A DNA stretch of 18,596 nt. It comes from Acidimicrobiales bacterium (GTDB lineage: Bacteria > Actinomycetota > Acidimicrobiia > Acidimicrobiales > RAAP-2). Below are positions 1 to 7,926 of the stretch, piece after piece (position 1 is the first letter of the stretch; every line of letters begins with the position of its first letter). A program made the position numbers and the translations under genes. The stretch lies in NCBI GenBank assembly GCA_017883105.1, contig JADGOF010000010.1, positions 1 through 18,596 on the forward strand, written 5' to 3'. Below the pieces are notes generated by a model. That model worked only from the letters and a program-made list of their open reading frames with translations. It had not been told where the DNA came from and searched no databases.

Positions 1-354
1 GCCGCTTGGTGAACATCGGAGCAGGCGACTGATACGTGCGACGCACTACCTGGGCGACGGCCTGAATCCTGCCTCTGCGGCCGGACTGCGCAACCGAACT
101 GTTCAGAGGCAAGCCAGCACACGATGGCACCGGAATGTCTCGCGTCACTTCAGACAGTCCTCTTCCAGTTCTCCTCGACGATCCAAACTCGTGGAGGTGG
201 GAAGTGCCTCTCCACGAGATCTCTAAGGTCCTTGCGGGAAGTAGGTGAAGCTGCACTGGGCCAGGGTGTGAACCACCTTCGTCGGTGGCGGGCCATCTCC
301 CGGGTAGGAAGTCGACCTCGGGCGAAGGCACAGTCGACGGTCCGGACGTCTCCC
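1..354. other. Left chromosomal flank, no gene recognised
   Basis: I see no convincing gene here. Open frames exist on both strands, but their translations are Arg/Ser/Pro-rich like shadow frames of GC-rich DNA, and the longest one runs across the island junction. An 8-bp inverted repeat (70-77 with 104-111, spacer 26 nt) is the only structure noted. By the island model this stretch is the DNA that originally followed the acyl-CoA dehydrogenase gene. Confidence 0.5.
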
Positions 355-421
355 CTATCCCAGCAGCTGCTTGGCGATGACCACCCGCTGGATCTGATTG
401 GTGCCCTCGTAGATCTGGGTG
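355..421 (-). pseudogene. Orphan 3' tail of an acyl-CoA dehydrogenase gene
   Basis: Read on the minus strand, this stretch encodes the end of an acyl-CoA dehydrogenase: IYEGTNQIQR, then VVIAKQLLG and a TAG stop at 355-357. The intact gene at 14713-15867 ends in the same way except for KGLLG and a TAA stop. Homology stops abruptly at 421, so no body of the gene is attached. The simplest reading is that this is the original chromosomal 3' end, displaced when the island inserted and gave the gene a substitute end. It has no start and cannot be expressed as an enzyme. Confidence 0.85.
371..421. repeat. attL: left direct repeat of the island
   Basis: This 51-bp stretch matches 14729-14779 in the same orientation at 50 of 51 positions; the single difference is A397 against G14755. 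Identity continues patchily leftwards to 362 (57 of 60 over 362-421) and ends at 422. The integrase and excisionase genes begin just to the right, as expected for an attachment site. The actual strand-exchange point inside the repeat cannot be seen. Confidence 0.85.
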
Positions 422-597
422 GAAAGTCCGCCAAGAGGCATAGTCCCTGGTGAGGGCCCATGTCTGCGATTCGCGAACCCGGCCGTACCCACTCACATCC
501 CACAGTTGGCCCACCAAGTGCCGGTGAGCCACCACCGATTTCCGAGCAGGAACGACGCCGATTGCCGGCATCTGGCGAGCCCGGACGGTCACGGTAC

Positions 598-933
598 ATG
601 TGGGACACCAACTACCAGCCGACTCCCGGCCCGCCCAGCGATCGACTCTGGGACGACGAGGACGTGGCCGCCTACATCGGCTTCCGATCCATCGACGAGC
701 TCATCGCCCGCCACCCCACGTTCCCGAGGCCGGTGCCGCTCGGGATGCAGGGCCGGCGCTGGCGACCGGCTGACGTGGTGGCCTGGATCGACGAGCTGTG
801 TGGCGCACCCGGGGCGCCCCGTGGACCCATTGGCGGTGCACCGGGCGCCGCTGGACCTATCGGTGCGTCGAAGGTCCCCGAGTTCGACATCTCGATCCTG
901 ACTTCCGAGCTGCAGAGGGGCACCCATGCCTAG
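598..933 (+). CDS. AlpA-like excisionase / helix-turn-helix DNA-binding protein
   Basis: The product is probably a small DNA-binding protein that directs excision or regulates the integrase. Taking ATG 598 as start gives 111 aa. A more upstream ATG at 460 would add 46 residues with a low-complexity composition. Residues about 17-70 (LWDDEDVAAYIGFRSIDELI, then RRWRPADVVAWIDEL) have the pattern of AlpA/MerR-like winged helix-turn-helix excisionases: a helix-turn-helix, a short wing and a closing WRPADVVAWID helix. After this comes an odd Gly-Ala-Pro-rich tail with collagen-like G-X-Y triplets (about residues 72-93). The gene overlaps the integrase start by 8 bp, the usual xis-int arrangement. 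No strong ribosome binding site precedes 598, so the start is uncertain. Confidence 0.75.
   Translation: MWDTNYQPTPGPPSDRLWDDEDVAAYIGFRSIDELIARHPTFPRPVPLGMQGRRWRPADVVAWIDELCGAPGAPRGPIGGAPGAAGPIGASKVPEFDISILTSELQRGTHA
914..920 (+). promoter_or_regulatory. Ribosome binding site of the integrase gene
   Basis: AGAGGGG lies 5 nt before ATG 926, inside the 3' end of the excisionase gene. It supports ATG 926 as the integrase start and translation coupled to the upstream gene. Confidence 0.55.
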
Positions 934-2338
934 GCCGAAGAAACCCTACGGCGACCCCGTCCGGGTCCGCCTGCACCGCGGCTCCTACCGGGTCCGGTAC
1001 TACCCGACCGGCCTGATCACCGAGGATCGCGACCGCAAGGACCTGCCCTTCAAGTACGCATCCAAGGAGGTTGCCGAGGTCGCCGCCGCGGTGCTCCGGG
1101 AGCAGCTGATCGCCCACCGCGACGTCTGGTGCATGGGTGGGATCCGGCACCAGGTCCCCTTGCTCGACGCCGTCACCCGGTTCGTCGAGCACCTGCGCGA
1201 GCAGCGGGACACCCGCATGATGCCCGACGGCACCGCCAGCAGCCGGCTCTCGGACGCCAACCTCTACCTCTTCCCGCCGGCACGGTCCAAGGGAACAACC
1301 ATCGGTGACCTCGAGGAGACTGGACTGGCCCGCCAGATCATCGATGACATCGGCAACTCCACCAAGGCGAATGGGACACCCAAGGCCGACAACACCCGCA
1401 AGCGGGCGCGGGCCTCCATGCGCCTGTTCGGGAAGTGGCTCGTCAGCGAAGGGTTCGTCGCCTCTGATCCGTTCGGGTTCCTCGACCTCGATACCGAGGA
1501 TGCCAAGGCTACGAAGCGGACGCATGCACGGGTCAAGGCCCTCGAGAGCGTCGACGACGACGTCTACCTCGACGATGGCGACGGTGACACCGGAATCGGG
1601 CTCGAGGACGTCCCGTCCCTCGGGGTCGTCAGCCAGCTCCGAGACGCCATCTACGCGGTGGAGACGCAGACCGACGCCATGGTCGTCCTGCGCAGCCGGA
1701 TCCTCGCCCCGGTGGACGGATGGATGACCTCCCAGCAGCCGATGTTCGAGACAGCCACCGGCCTGCGCCTCGGCGAAACGCTTGGCGCCCACACCACCAG
1801 GATTGATCTCGAAACACTGACGGTGGGCGTCGACCGCCAGCTCGATCCTCGTGCCCCATGGCTGCTGGGGTCAGCGCCCAGGCTGATCCCGCCCAAGCAC
1901 AACCGCCGCCGGCGGGCAGCCATCTGGCCGGTCTTCGCCGAGACGCTCGAGAAGATGGTGGACATCGCCAACGATCGCTACGACGGCTGGCTCTTCCCAC
2001 CGACTGCAGGCCAGGTCTGGAGGTTCAAGGCTCGCTCGACCGAGTGGGAGCGGGCCATGAAGCACATGGAACTGTGCCACCAGCAGGACCTCGAGCAGGG
2101 TGTCAAGGGAGAGGCCTTGGCGGCATTGTGGCCGTGGCGTCCGCACATCACCCGCGCCACCTACGGTTCCTTCTCACTGGCTCCTGAGTCCAGTGGAGGA
2201 CTCGGATGGAGCGTGAAGGCTGTCCAAGAGTCCATGGGCCACCAGAGCGAGACGACCACGCTGGCGATCTACCGCCACGTGACCAGCGGCGAGCGGGAGA
2301 AGGTCCGGACCACGATGATCGAGTGGGAGAACCTCTGA
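926..2338 (+). CDS. int: Tyrosine recombinase (phage-type integrase)
   Basis: This 470-aa site-specific recombinase probably inserts and excises the island at the acyl-CoA dehydrogenase 3' end. The N-terminal part (about 1-60) resembles an arm-binding domain, followed by a core-binding region. The catalytic domain shows the family residues in order: Arg in TGLRLGE, a Lys in PPKHNRRRR, HITR (His-x-x-Arg), His in MGHQSET, and the nucleophile Tyr in LAIYRHV near the C-terminus. An acidic insert rich in Asp (VDDDVYLDDGDGDTG) sits between the core-binding and catalytic regions and looks like a linker. The gene follows the excisionase with an 8-bp overlap and lies about 500 bp inside the left attachment site. 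Family assignment is firm; the target is inferred from the flanking repeats. Confidence 0.95.
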   Translation: MPRPKKPYGDPVRVRLHRGSYRVRYYPTGLITEDRDRKDLPFKYASKEVAEVAAAVLREQLIAHRDVWCMGGIRHQVPLLDAVTRFVEHLREQRDTRMMPDGTASSRLSDANLYLFPPARSKGTTIGDLEETGLARQIIDDIGNSTKANGTPKADNTRKRARASMRLFGKWLVSEGFVASDPFGFLDLDTEDAKATKRTHARVKALESVDDDVYLDDGDGDTGIGLEDVPSLGVVSQLRDAIYAVETQTDAMVVLRSRILAPVDGWMTSQQPMFETATGLRLGETLGAHTTRIDLETLTVGVDRQLDPRAPWLLGSAPRLIPPKHNRRRRAAIWPVFAETLEKMVDIANDRYDGWLFPPTAGQVWRFKARSTEWERAMKHMELCHQQDLEQGVKGEALAALWPWRPHITRATYGSFSLAPESSGGLGWSVKAVQESMGHQSETTTLAIYRHVTSGEREKVRTTMIEWENL

Positions 2339-2649
2339 TCAGGTGCCCGGACTCCGTGCAGTCTCCTCCGGGATCCGCCTAGAGAACGTCCCAACATCGG
2401 CAAGCCTGGTCCAGTGTGTGGAACCCTCTGTGCGTGGACAATGTGCATCAGGTTCTCATCGAGATACTGATCGATCGCGATTGCCGGGCCGAGAAGCAAT
2501 CGACCGACGCATTGGGTTGGGGCTAGAAATGACTTGCTCGCAGCGTCCGTCCGGTGGCCAAACCCTGCCCTCACATCAGCGGATGGGCCGCCCGTCACGG
2601 TTAGGGCGCACACCAACTGCAGCTGGCTTGAGTGCTCACTGGACAAGGA
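2339..2649. other. Intergenic stretch after the integrase, nothing recognised
   Basis: No gene is supported here. A long plus-strand open frame (2343-2900) gives a translation with no recognisable motif and also runs through the decayed zinc-ribbon gene in another frame, so I treat it as a shadow. No clear hairpin-plus-T terminator follows the integrase stop. Confidence 0.4.
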
Positions 2650-2856
2650 ATGTCGTGACTCACGAAGTCCCCCAGGAAGAAGGGCCCGAAGTGCGGGAAC
2701 AGGATGATCCCGATTGTCTACGGCTTCTCTGGCCCTGGGATGATCTGAATAGCCGAGCGGGGCGAGTTCCACATCAGCAGGTGCCTCATCAACCCGGACA
2801 ACTCTGGCTACGACTACGAAACCCGCGCCAAGGAGCACGTACTCGCCTCCGAGTGA
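2650..2856 (+). pseudogene. Decayed small zinc-ribbon-like gene
   Basis: Reading codons from 2659, the translation includes KKGPKCGNRMIPIVYGFSGP, then GMI, an in-frame TGA at 2746-2748, and IAERGEFHISRCLINPDN, ending at TGA 2854-2856. From memory this matches a common small bacterial protein with the pattern CPxCGS...PIxYGxPGPE...A..RGE..LGGC.I..D, ending in a second Cys pair. Here the expected acidic residue after GPGMI is a stop codon, and the C-terminal Cys pair has been replaced (YETRAKEH). A further stop lies at 2656-2658, directly after a possible ATG-TCG start at 2650. It therefore looks like a dead remnant rather than a working gene. The resemblance comes from pattern memory, not a search. 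Confidence 0.6.
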
Positions 2857-2896
2857 CCGCTCCGGTCTCAGGTGATCGGCAGCCCGGCGGGCAGGC

Positions 2897-4972
2897 ATGA
2901 CGAAGCTGCTCGAGCGGATGTTCGGGTCGCGCTCGCTGACCGCCCCAGCCTCGACCATCGTGAACGACGCCCGGCAGGCGACTGCCGCTACCCTCCGGGA
3001 TACCTCTGCCATCAGCGCCACCTTCACGGCGCCTGACCCAGGCGACGATGCGCTGCTCGGCTCGAAGCGGCGTTGCGCTGAGGTGGCGCAGAGCCTTCTG
3101 CAGACCGCCACCACGCTGCCCAGCGCGAGCGGGCCGTTCCGGGTCGTGCTCATGGGCCGGACGCAGGCTGGGAAGAGCACACTGTTCAACTACCTGACCG
3201 GGGGCGAACAGTCCTTGGTGGGCAGCGGAGGGCAAGGGACAACCAAGCATGTGATCCCGGCACCGCTGGCAAACTGTCCGGACGTCCTCGTCGTCGACAC
3301 CCCGGGCGTCGGTGCGCTCGACAGGCCTGAGGACCGTGTCACCGCTCTCGGCGAAGCCAGGACTGCTGACCTGGTCGTCTGGGTGGCGGCCAACAGTTCC
3401 CTGCAGGAGGAGACAGCAGCCGCCCTCGAGCAACTTGCCGATTGGGGCGTCCCCCTCGTCATCGTCTGGAACTGCCGGGCAGCACTCGACACGCCCGAGA
3501 AGCGAGTCGACTTCCTCCGATACCCGGATGACACATTCAAGGACCTCGGCGGCCATCAGAGTCGGGCGCGAGGCTTCCTCGAACCGTTCGGGCAGCGCCC
3601 ACGAGCCGAGTTTCCGCTGCATGCTGGTGCCGCCCTTGCCAGCCTCACTGCGACGCCGGAGGCTGACATCCTCCGGCGAGCCAGCCAAGGTGAACCGCTC
3701 ATCAGCTTTCTCGAGGCCGAAGCACGCCGGCGCGTCCAGTATCGGGCGATCACGGTCGTCGATGTTGCCCGTCGTGCGTTGGTCGACGTGGAGCGGGCCG
3801 CCTGCGCGCTGGAAGTCGATCTCCGCTCAACAGAAGACACACGCCGTCGAGCGGCGGAGGACCTGGCCAGGCGGACGCAGGCGTTGCTCAAAGGGGTGAA
3901 TCTGCGCTTGGAGGCAGGGCTGGATGCGCCGCTCGACCAGTTGCGGCCTTGGGTGGACGAGCACTACCAGCTTGAGGACGAGGAGCTGCAGCTCGCGTGG
4001 AACCAGGCTGAACAGAGTGTGCGCTCGGAGATCGCGCGGCACTTCAAGGACACCGCCGAGGAACTCAATCGGGAGCTGGCCAGGGCCACTGACGATGTGA
4101 TGGCCGGCTGGTCAGCTCGCTTCGACAACCTGCAGGCGTTGCACCAGCCCATGGCACCGGGGCTAGGAAACCCCCAGTGGCTGGACACCGCCATCAGGGT
4201 GGCGGTCCGGTCCGCCGGAGCGGTAGCCATTGTCGTTGCGGCCGACCTGCTCAGCCCCGTTGCCGGCGCGGCCGTAGCCGTTGCCGTCGACTCCATCGTG
4301 GGTCGCGTCATCGGGTTCCTCGGCAGACGGAGCGGGCGCTTGGCCCGGCGCCGGCATACCCTCCACCGGTGGGTGAACGAGACGCGAGAGAGCATTCGTC
4401 GAGAAGCCATGGAGGACTGGAACGGGGACGTGGCATCCGTGCGGACCGCACTGGCAGAGCGGCGCGGCGCCGACACCATCTCGGCAGGGCGCGCCCGCGA
4501 CGCAGCAGATTGCGCCGGGCGGCTGGCCGAGCAGGCTGGCCAGTCCGCGTCAGATGTCGACTTGATCCTCGTTCGTGCTCTGTTGCGCCTCGAGGGCTGT
4601 GACCGGGTCGCCGAGCGTTCCGGGCCGGTCATCCGCATGCCCGGCCTAGCTACCGCGGTCCTGTTCGACGACCAGAAGGCGCTCGACGAACTCTTGCTCT
4701 GGCCCATGCGAGGCAGTCCGGAATCGATTCGCCCCGTCCCAGGTGGAACTGATGCGGCGCCTGCCGAGCGGGCAGCCCACGCCCTGGACTTGGGCCGGCG
4801 CGGAGGAGTGATCATCCCATCGCCCTGTGGGCTCGAGGCAATCGTCGACGACGGTTCCTCCGTTGCGCTCCTGGAGGCCGAAGGTTCCCTCGTCTCCGCG
4901 GTCGCCGGAATCGCCGTCAGCCTGCGACCCCCCAAGCCCATCGAACAGGAGTTGACGTCATGCCAAGGTTGA
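2897..4972 (+). CDS. Dynamin-like GTPase with central hydrophobic segment (GTPase 1)
   Basis: This 691-aa protein is probably a membrane-acting large GTPase. The P-loop GRTQAGKS is at 87-94, followed by a switch region with TTKHV and the G3 motif DTPG at 134-137. At the G4 position the usual NKxD is replaced by NCRA (192-195), so guanine recognition may be altered. A long helical, charged region follows (about 285-410). Then comes a strongly hydrophobic stretch, about 435-475, containing AGAVAIVVAADLLSPVAGAA, long enough for a hairpin in the membrane. Basic RR-rich residues follow it. This layout (GTPase head, helical stalk, membrane insert) is that of bacterial dynamin-like proteins. The stop overlaps the next GTPase start by 13 bp, so the two are co-translated and probably partners. 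An antiphage role, as in Eleos, is inference from the paired architecture and mobile context. Confidence 0.85.
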   Translation: MTKLLERMFGSRSLTAPASTIVNDARQATAATLRDTSAISATFTAPDPGDDALLGSKRRCAEVAQSLLQTATTLPSASGPFRVVLMGRTQAGKSTLFNYLTGGEQSLVGSGGQGTTKHVIPAPLANCPDVLVVDTPGVGALDRPEDRVTALGEARTADLVVWVAANSSLQEETAAALEQLADWGVPLVIVWNCRAALDTPEKRVDFLRYPDDTFKDLGGHQSRARGFLEPFGQRPRAEFPLHAGAALASLTATPEADILRRASQGEPLISFLEAEARRRVQYRAITVVDVARRALVDVERAACALEVDLRSTEDTRRRAAEDLARRTQALLKGVNLRLEAGLDAPLDQLRPWVDEHYQLEDEELQLAWNQAEQSVRSEIARHFKDTAEELNRELARATDDVMAGWSARFDNLQALHQPMAPGLGNPQWLDTAIRVAVRSAGAVAIVVAADLLSPVAGAAVAVAVDSIVGRVIGFLGRRSGRLARRRHTLHRWVNETRESIRREAMEDWNGDVASVRTALAERRGADTISAGRARDAADCAGRLAEQAGQSASDVDLILVRALLRLEGCDRVAERSGPVIRMPGLATAVLFDDQKALDELLLWPMRGSPESIRPVPGGTDAAPAERAAHALDLGRRGGVIIPSPCGLEAIVDDGSSVALLEAEGSLVSAVAGIAVSLRPPKPIEQELTSCQG
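4947..4951 (+). promoter_or_regulatory. Ribosome binding site of the second GTPase gene
   Basis: AGGAG lies 8 nt before ATG 4960, inside the end of the first GTPase gene. It fixes the start of the second GTPase and shows that the 13-bp overlap is a genuine coupled junction. Confidence 0.7.
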
Positions 4973-6621
4973 TCGTCAAGGACCTTCCGCCTCTCGCCCG
5001 GTCAGTCCTGGACCGTCTCCGCGAAGGCCTCGGCTCGTCAGAGGACGAGCGCCTTCAAGCCCTTGTGCAAGGCGTCCCTTCGTTCGCAGGGGAGGAGCGC
5101 TTTCGTCTTGTGGCGACCGGCGAGTACAACGCCGGAAAGTCGTCGATCCTCAAGGCCCTGACGGGGGCCGATATCTTCATCGACTCTGACGTGGCCACCA
5201 CCGAGGCCCACCCCTACGAGTGGGGCAACGTGCTCCTAGTCGATACACCCGGCGTGAGGGCGGGCGGGGCCCTCCAAGACGAGTCGGCCGAGCGGGCGCT
5301 CCGGGACGCCGACCTGGTGGTGTTCGTCCTCACCGTGGACCTCTTCGACGACGTGACCGCCGCCCATCTCCGCCATGTCGCCATTGACCTCGGGAAGCTC
5401 GAGCAGACCGTTATCGTCATCAACAAGGCGGACACCCTGGCAGCCGACCCGGCGCTCCGGCGGGCGGCCGTCGCGGCGGCGCTGGGCTTCGAGCCGACCT
5501 GCCCCATCGTCGAGTGCGCCGCCCGGTCCGCCCTCATGGCCGCCACCGCTGAGCCTGAGCGCGCCGAACATCTGCACAAGGTCGGGAACCTTGATGCACT
5601 TGAGGAAGCCCTGAACGACCTGGTGCGCCGGAGCGGCCGGGCCGGGCGGCTGAAGCAGCCATTCCAGGCGGTCCTAGCCACAGCGCGGGAGGCCGATCTC
5701 CTGCTCGTCCCCGGTCCGGAGGAGGAGGTGCTGGAGAAGCTGCTGGCTCGCTGGCGTGGCGTTCTGGTCAACTCGCAGTCCCGGCTCGAGTACCACATAG
5801 ATCAGGCGTACCGCACTACTCGTGACACGGTGCAGGATGCCGGGGAGGTGCTCATCACCGCAGCAGCTGACGGTGCCCTGCCGGAAGAAGCCCTCAACCA
5901 GTTCGAAAGGGCGGCGCAGGAATCTGCCGATGCCCTGCCGGGAATGATCGAACAGTGCTTCGAAGCCGAGCTGAACGAACTGGCTTCCGAGGAGGACACT
6001 CTGGCCGCCGGACCCGAGGCACAATGCCTTGTCGACGTGGGCCAGCTGACCTTCGGAGGTCCCGGCACGCCACCCGAATCGCTCCCGTTCGGCGCCGACA
6101 GGAGCGCTTTCGTCAAAGCGTTCACCGATCTGCTGACCGACAGCGGGATCTCTTGGCTCAAGGAGGCGCTCGGCCAAGGATCGAATCCCGGCTCCCCCAT
6201 GTACAAGCTCGTGGGGGAGGTGGGCCACCGCCTCAGGCACAAGTTCAAGCCATACGGGATCATAAAGTCCGCAGAGCGTCTCAACCTTGTAATCAGTGGT
6301 GGCCTGATGCTGTTCGGGGTCTGGTCGGAGGTCCGCTCCTCTCAGGGCGAAGAGGCACGCGCTCGGGCCCAGCAGGTTCAGCTCCGCCATGACATCAACT
6401 CGTGGGCCGAAGAGTTGATTGATGCAGAGCGCGAGAAAGTCGACCCTGTCATGAAGTGGTTCTACGCAGAGGTAGCCCGGCCCGTCGATGAAAAGGTTTC
6501 CCGCCTCCACAAGCTGGTGGCGGGGCGCGAGGCGACGAAGCAGATGATCGATGAGGTCCGCCTTGACTGCGACACGGCTCTGGCGCTCCTGGAGGCGGCC
6601 GGGACCGAGGTGCCAGCGTGA
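4960..6621 (+). CDS. Dynamin-like GTPase with C-terminal hydrophobic segment (GTPase 2)
   Basis: This 553-aa protein has a complete set of GTPase motifs: P-loop GEYNAGKS at 54-61, a switch I region TTEAHPYEW, DTPG at 95-98 and NKAD at 155-158. GEYNAGKS is typical of the bacterial dynamin/mitofusin-like branch. A helical region follows the G domain. A short hydrophobic stretch at about 441-456 (LNLVISGGLMLFGVW) may be a membrane paddle or single dip. The last 90 residues are charged and helical. It differs in sequence and size from the first GTPase, and only this one keeps a canonical G4, so the pair may be asymmetric, with one member the main GTPase. The stop overlaps the GTG start of the next gene as GTGA. 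The LeoA/LeoBC (Eleos) comparison is an analogy, not a demonstrated homology. Confidence 0.87.
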   Translation: MPRLIVKDLPPLARSVLDRLREGLGSSEDERLQALVQGVPSFAGEERFRLVATGEYNAGKSSILKALTGADIFIDSDVATTEAHPYEWGNVLLVDTPGVRAGGALQDESAERALRDADLVVFVLTVDLFDDVTAAHLRHVAIDLGKLEQTVIVINKADTLAADPALRRAAVAAALGFEPTCPIVECAARSALMAATAEPERAEHLHKVGNLDALEEALNDLVRRSGRAGRLKQPFQAVLATAREADLLLVPGPEEEVLEKLLARWRGVLVNSQSRLEYHIDQAYRTTRDTVQDAGEVLITAAADGALPEEALNQFERAAQESADALPGMIEQCFEAELNELASEEDTLAAGPEAQCLVDVGQLTFGGPGTPPESLPFGADRSAFVKAFTDLLTDSGISWLKEALGQGSNPGSPMYKLVGEVGHRLRHKFKPYGIIKSAERLNLVISGGLMLFGVWSEVRSSQGEEARARAQQVQLRHDINSWAEELIDAEREKVDPVMKWFYAEVARPVDEKVSRLHKLVAGREATKQMIDEVRLDCDTALALLEAAGTEVPA

Positions 6622-7007
6622 TCGCCGCGGTCATCCTCAGCCTTGCCGCTCTCATCGTCGCCATTGCAGGAGTGTGCCTGGCGCTACGGCGCACAGGGAA
6701 GCTCGAGCGGCGCCTCGATACTGCGCTCGCCGAGTCCGTTCAGCGAGCCGAAGCGGCGCGATCCGAGGCGACCGAGCGGGTCGAGGCCTGGGTCCGCTCT
6801 GAGTTCGCCGCCGAGCGGGAGACCGCTGCCAACTCCCTGGACCAACGGTCGGAGGAGGCGCTCGGCGACATCCAGGCGATCTTCGAGTCGTTCCGTGCAA
6901 CGGTCAAGGCGGACATGGCCGGCATGCTCGGCAACGCCTTGAGCGAACTCGCCGCCAGCTGGCAGACCGACAGGGCCAGTGCAGCGCGCAACGAAGAGAC
7001 CAGCTGA
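6618..7007 (+). CDS. Small membrane-anchored coiled-coil protein of the GTPase operon
   Basis: The 129-aa product starts at GTG 6618, which shares GTGA with the stop of the second GTPase. An N-terminal membrane helix spans about residues 2-24 (IAAVILSLAALIVAIAGVCL), followed by Arg/Lys that should stay in the cytosol. The rest is rich in Ala, Glu and Arg with heptad-like spacing, for example LERRLDTALAESVQRAEAAR, indicating a long coiled coil. I do not recognise a family. Its tight coupling to the two GTPases suggests an accessory or anchoring subunit that brings them to the membrane or senses its state. That role is inferred from architecture and position. Confidence 0.75.
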   Translation: MIAAVILSLAALIVAIAGVCLALRRTGKLERRLDTALAESVQRAEAARSEATERVEAWVRSEFAAERETAANSLDQRSEEALGDIQAIFESFRATVKADMAGMLGNALSELAASWQTDRASAARNEETS

Positions 7008-7356
7008 AACTCGCCGTTCCGGCACAACCTGCGCGCCAATGGGCTGCAGGTGCAGCCGATACGACCCTTGAGCCCCGCAACCGGGACTTTGGTCACATCT
7101 CCCCCACTTGCTGTACCAACCCGTGAGCAATCCCGCCGGACCTGGCCCGGTCCAGCCTAGGGAGGGGTCTGCCACACTCCTCCATGAGGGAATGTCCGTC
7201 TGCTCACGGCGAATGCACCAGGCGCTTGGGTCGGCACAGTTCACATTTGCCAGCTGCCAGCGACGCCCTCATTTCGGGGTCGACCAACGGCAACGGCGCA
7301 ATGCGAACCCAAGGCCTCGGAGATTCCGAAGGCTCACTCACGGAGACGATTTCCCC
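7008..7356. other. Intergenic stretch before the 93-aa gene
   Basis: No gene is supported. A small GGACC/GGTCC inverted repeat (7138-7142 with 7149-7153) could form a weak hairpin. The region is long enough to hold a terminator for the GTPase operon and a separate promoter for the gene at 7357, but I cannot identify either with confidence. Confidence 0.35.
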
Positions 7357-7638
7357 ATGACCGACTCCACCGACTTGATCCCCTACAACCTGCGCCGGGT
7401 GCCGCGCGATGACGCTCTGAAGTTCATGGCAGCGATCCGTCGCAACGACTGGACCCACCTCGGTCTCCTCCACGACAATGCCGTGACCATCGAGGCCGCA
7501 GTCCAGGACTACCTCGAGTCCAATCAGTTCCCGCTGGAGGACCTGCGCGACCTGATGCCCTACATCGAGGCCACCGTTGACCTCGCTGTGGGCGAGACGC
7601 AGTCCTTCATCACTGACGAGTACTGGGCGGATGAGTAG
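7357..7638 (+). CDS. Acidic 93-aa protein of unknown function
   Basis: ATG 7357 is chosen because GGAGA lies 10 nt upstream (7342-7346). The open frame extends further upstream, but that part translates to a low-quality sequence. The product starts MTDSTDLIPYNLRRVPRDDA and is rich in Asp and Glu with predicted helices, for example a segment ending YLESNQFPLEDLRDLMPYIE. It has no signal peptide, no membrane helix and no cysteine pairs. I do not recognise the family. It follows the GTPase operon on the same strand after a 349-bp gap, so it may be independently expressed. A small acidic protein in such a cassette could be a regulator or inhibitor, but nothing in the sequence proves that. Confidence 0.6.
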   Translation: MTDSTDLIPYNLRRVPRDDALKFMAAIRRNDWTHLGLLHDNAVTIEAAVQDYLESNQFPLEDLRDLMPYIEATVDLAVGETQSFITDEYWADE

Positions 7639-7926
7639 CGGCGGGGGTCGTGTCCAACGCGTGCACCACTCACGTCACCGGCCACCGAAACCCCTGGTGA
7701 GAGTGCCTGCACGGGCTCTGTGCACAGGCTGCCACCAGTACCCGGTTCCCGTCGCCAGTGGGGCGTGCACGTGAGCAGCAGAACAGATGAACAGGGAAAC
7801 GGGTCCACCAACCCGGCACGGTCGTTCAGATTGGTCGTTGTACTCACGGGTCGATCGTGCACCGGGGGTGTGACGGACGGAGCGGTTGAGTCTGAGCATG
7901 TGCTGGTTGTGCTGGGGCGGTGACCC
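7639..7926. other. Gap between convergent genes
   Basis: This 288-bp gap lies between the plus-strand 93-aa gene and the minus-strand nuclease-helicase gene, where terminators for both are expected. One candidate is TGCAC/GTGCA (7708-7712 with 7720-7724, 7-nt loop), which is short and has no T-run. I see nothing else. Confidence 0.35.

Noticed and set aside
150..611. Long minus-strand open frame across the left junction
   Set aside because: It runs through the left attachment site in a different frame from the dehydrogenase tail, and its translation is Arg/Ser/Pro-rich without motifs.
857..1792. 311-aa minus-strand open frame opposite the integrase
   Set aside because: It is a shadow of the integrase gene, which has clear catalytic motifs on the plus strand.
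2343..2900. 185-aa plus-strand open frame between integrase and GTPase
   Set aside because: No motif is seen, and a different frame in the same DNA shows a recognisable decayed zinc-ribbon gene.
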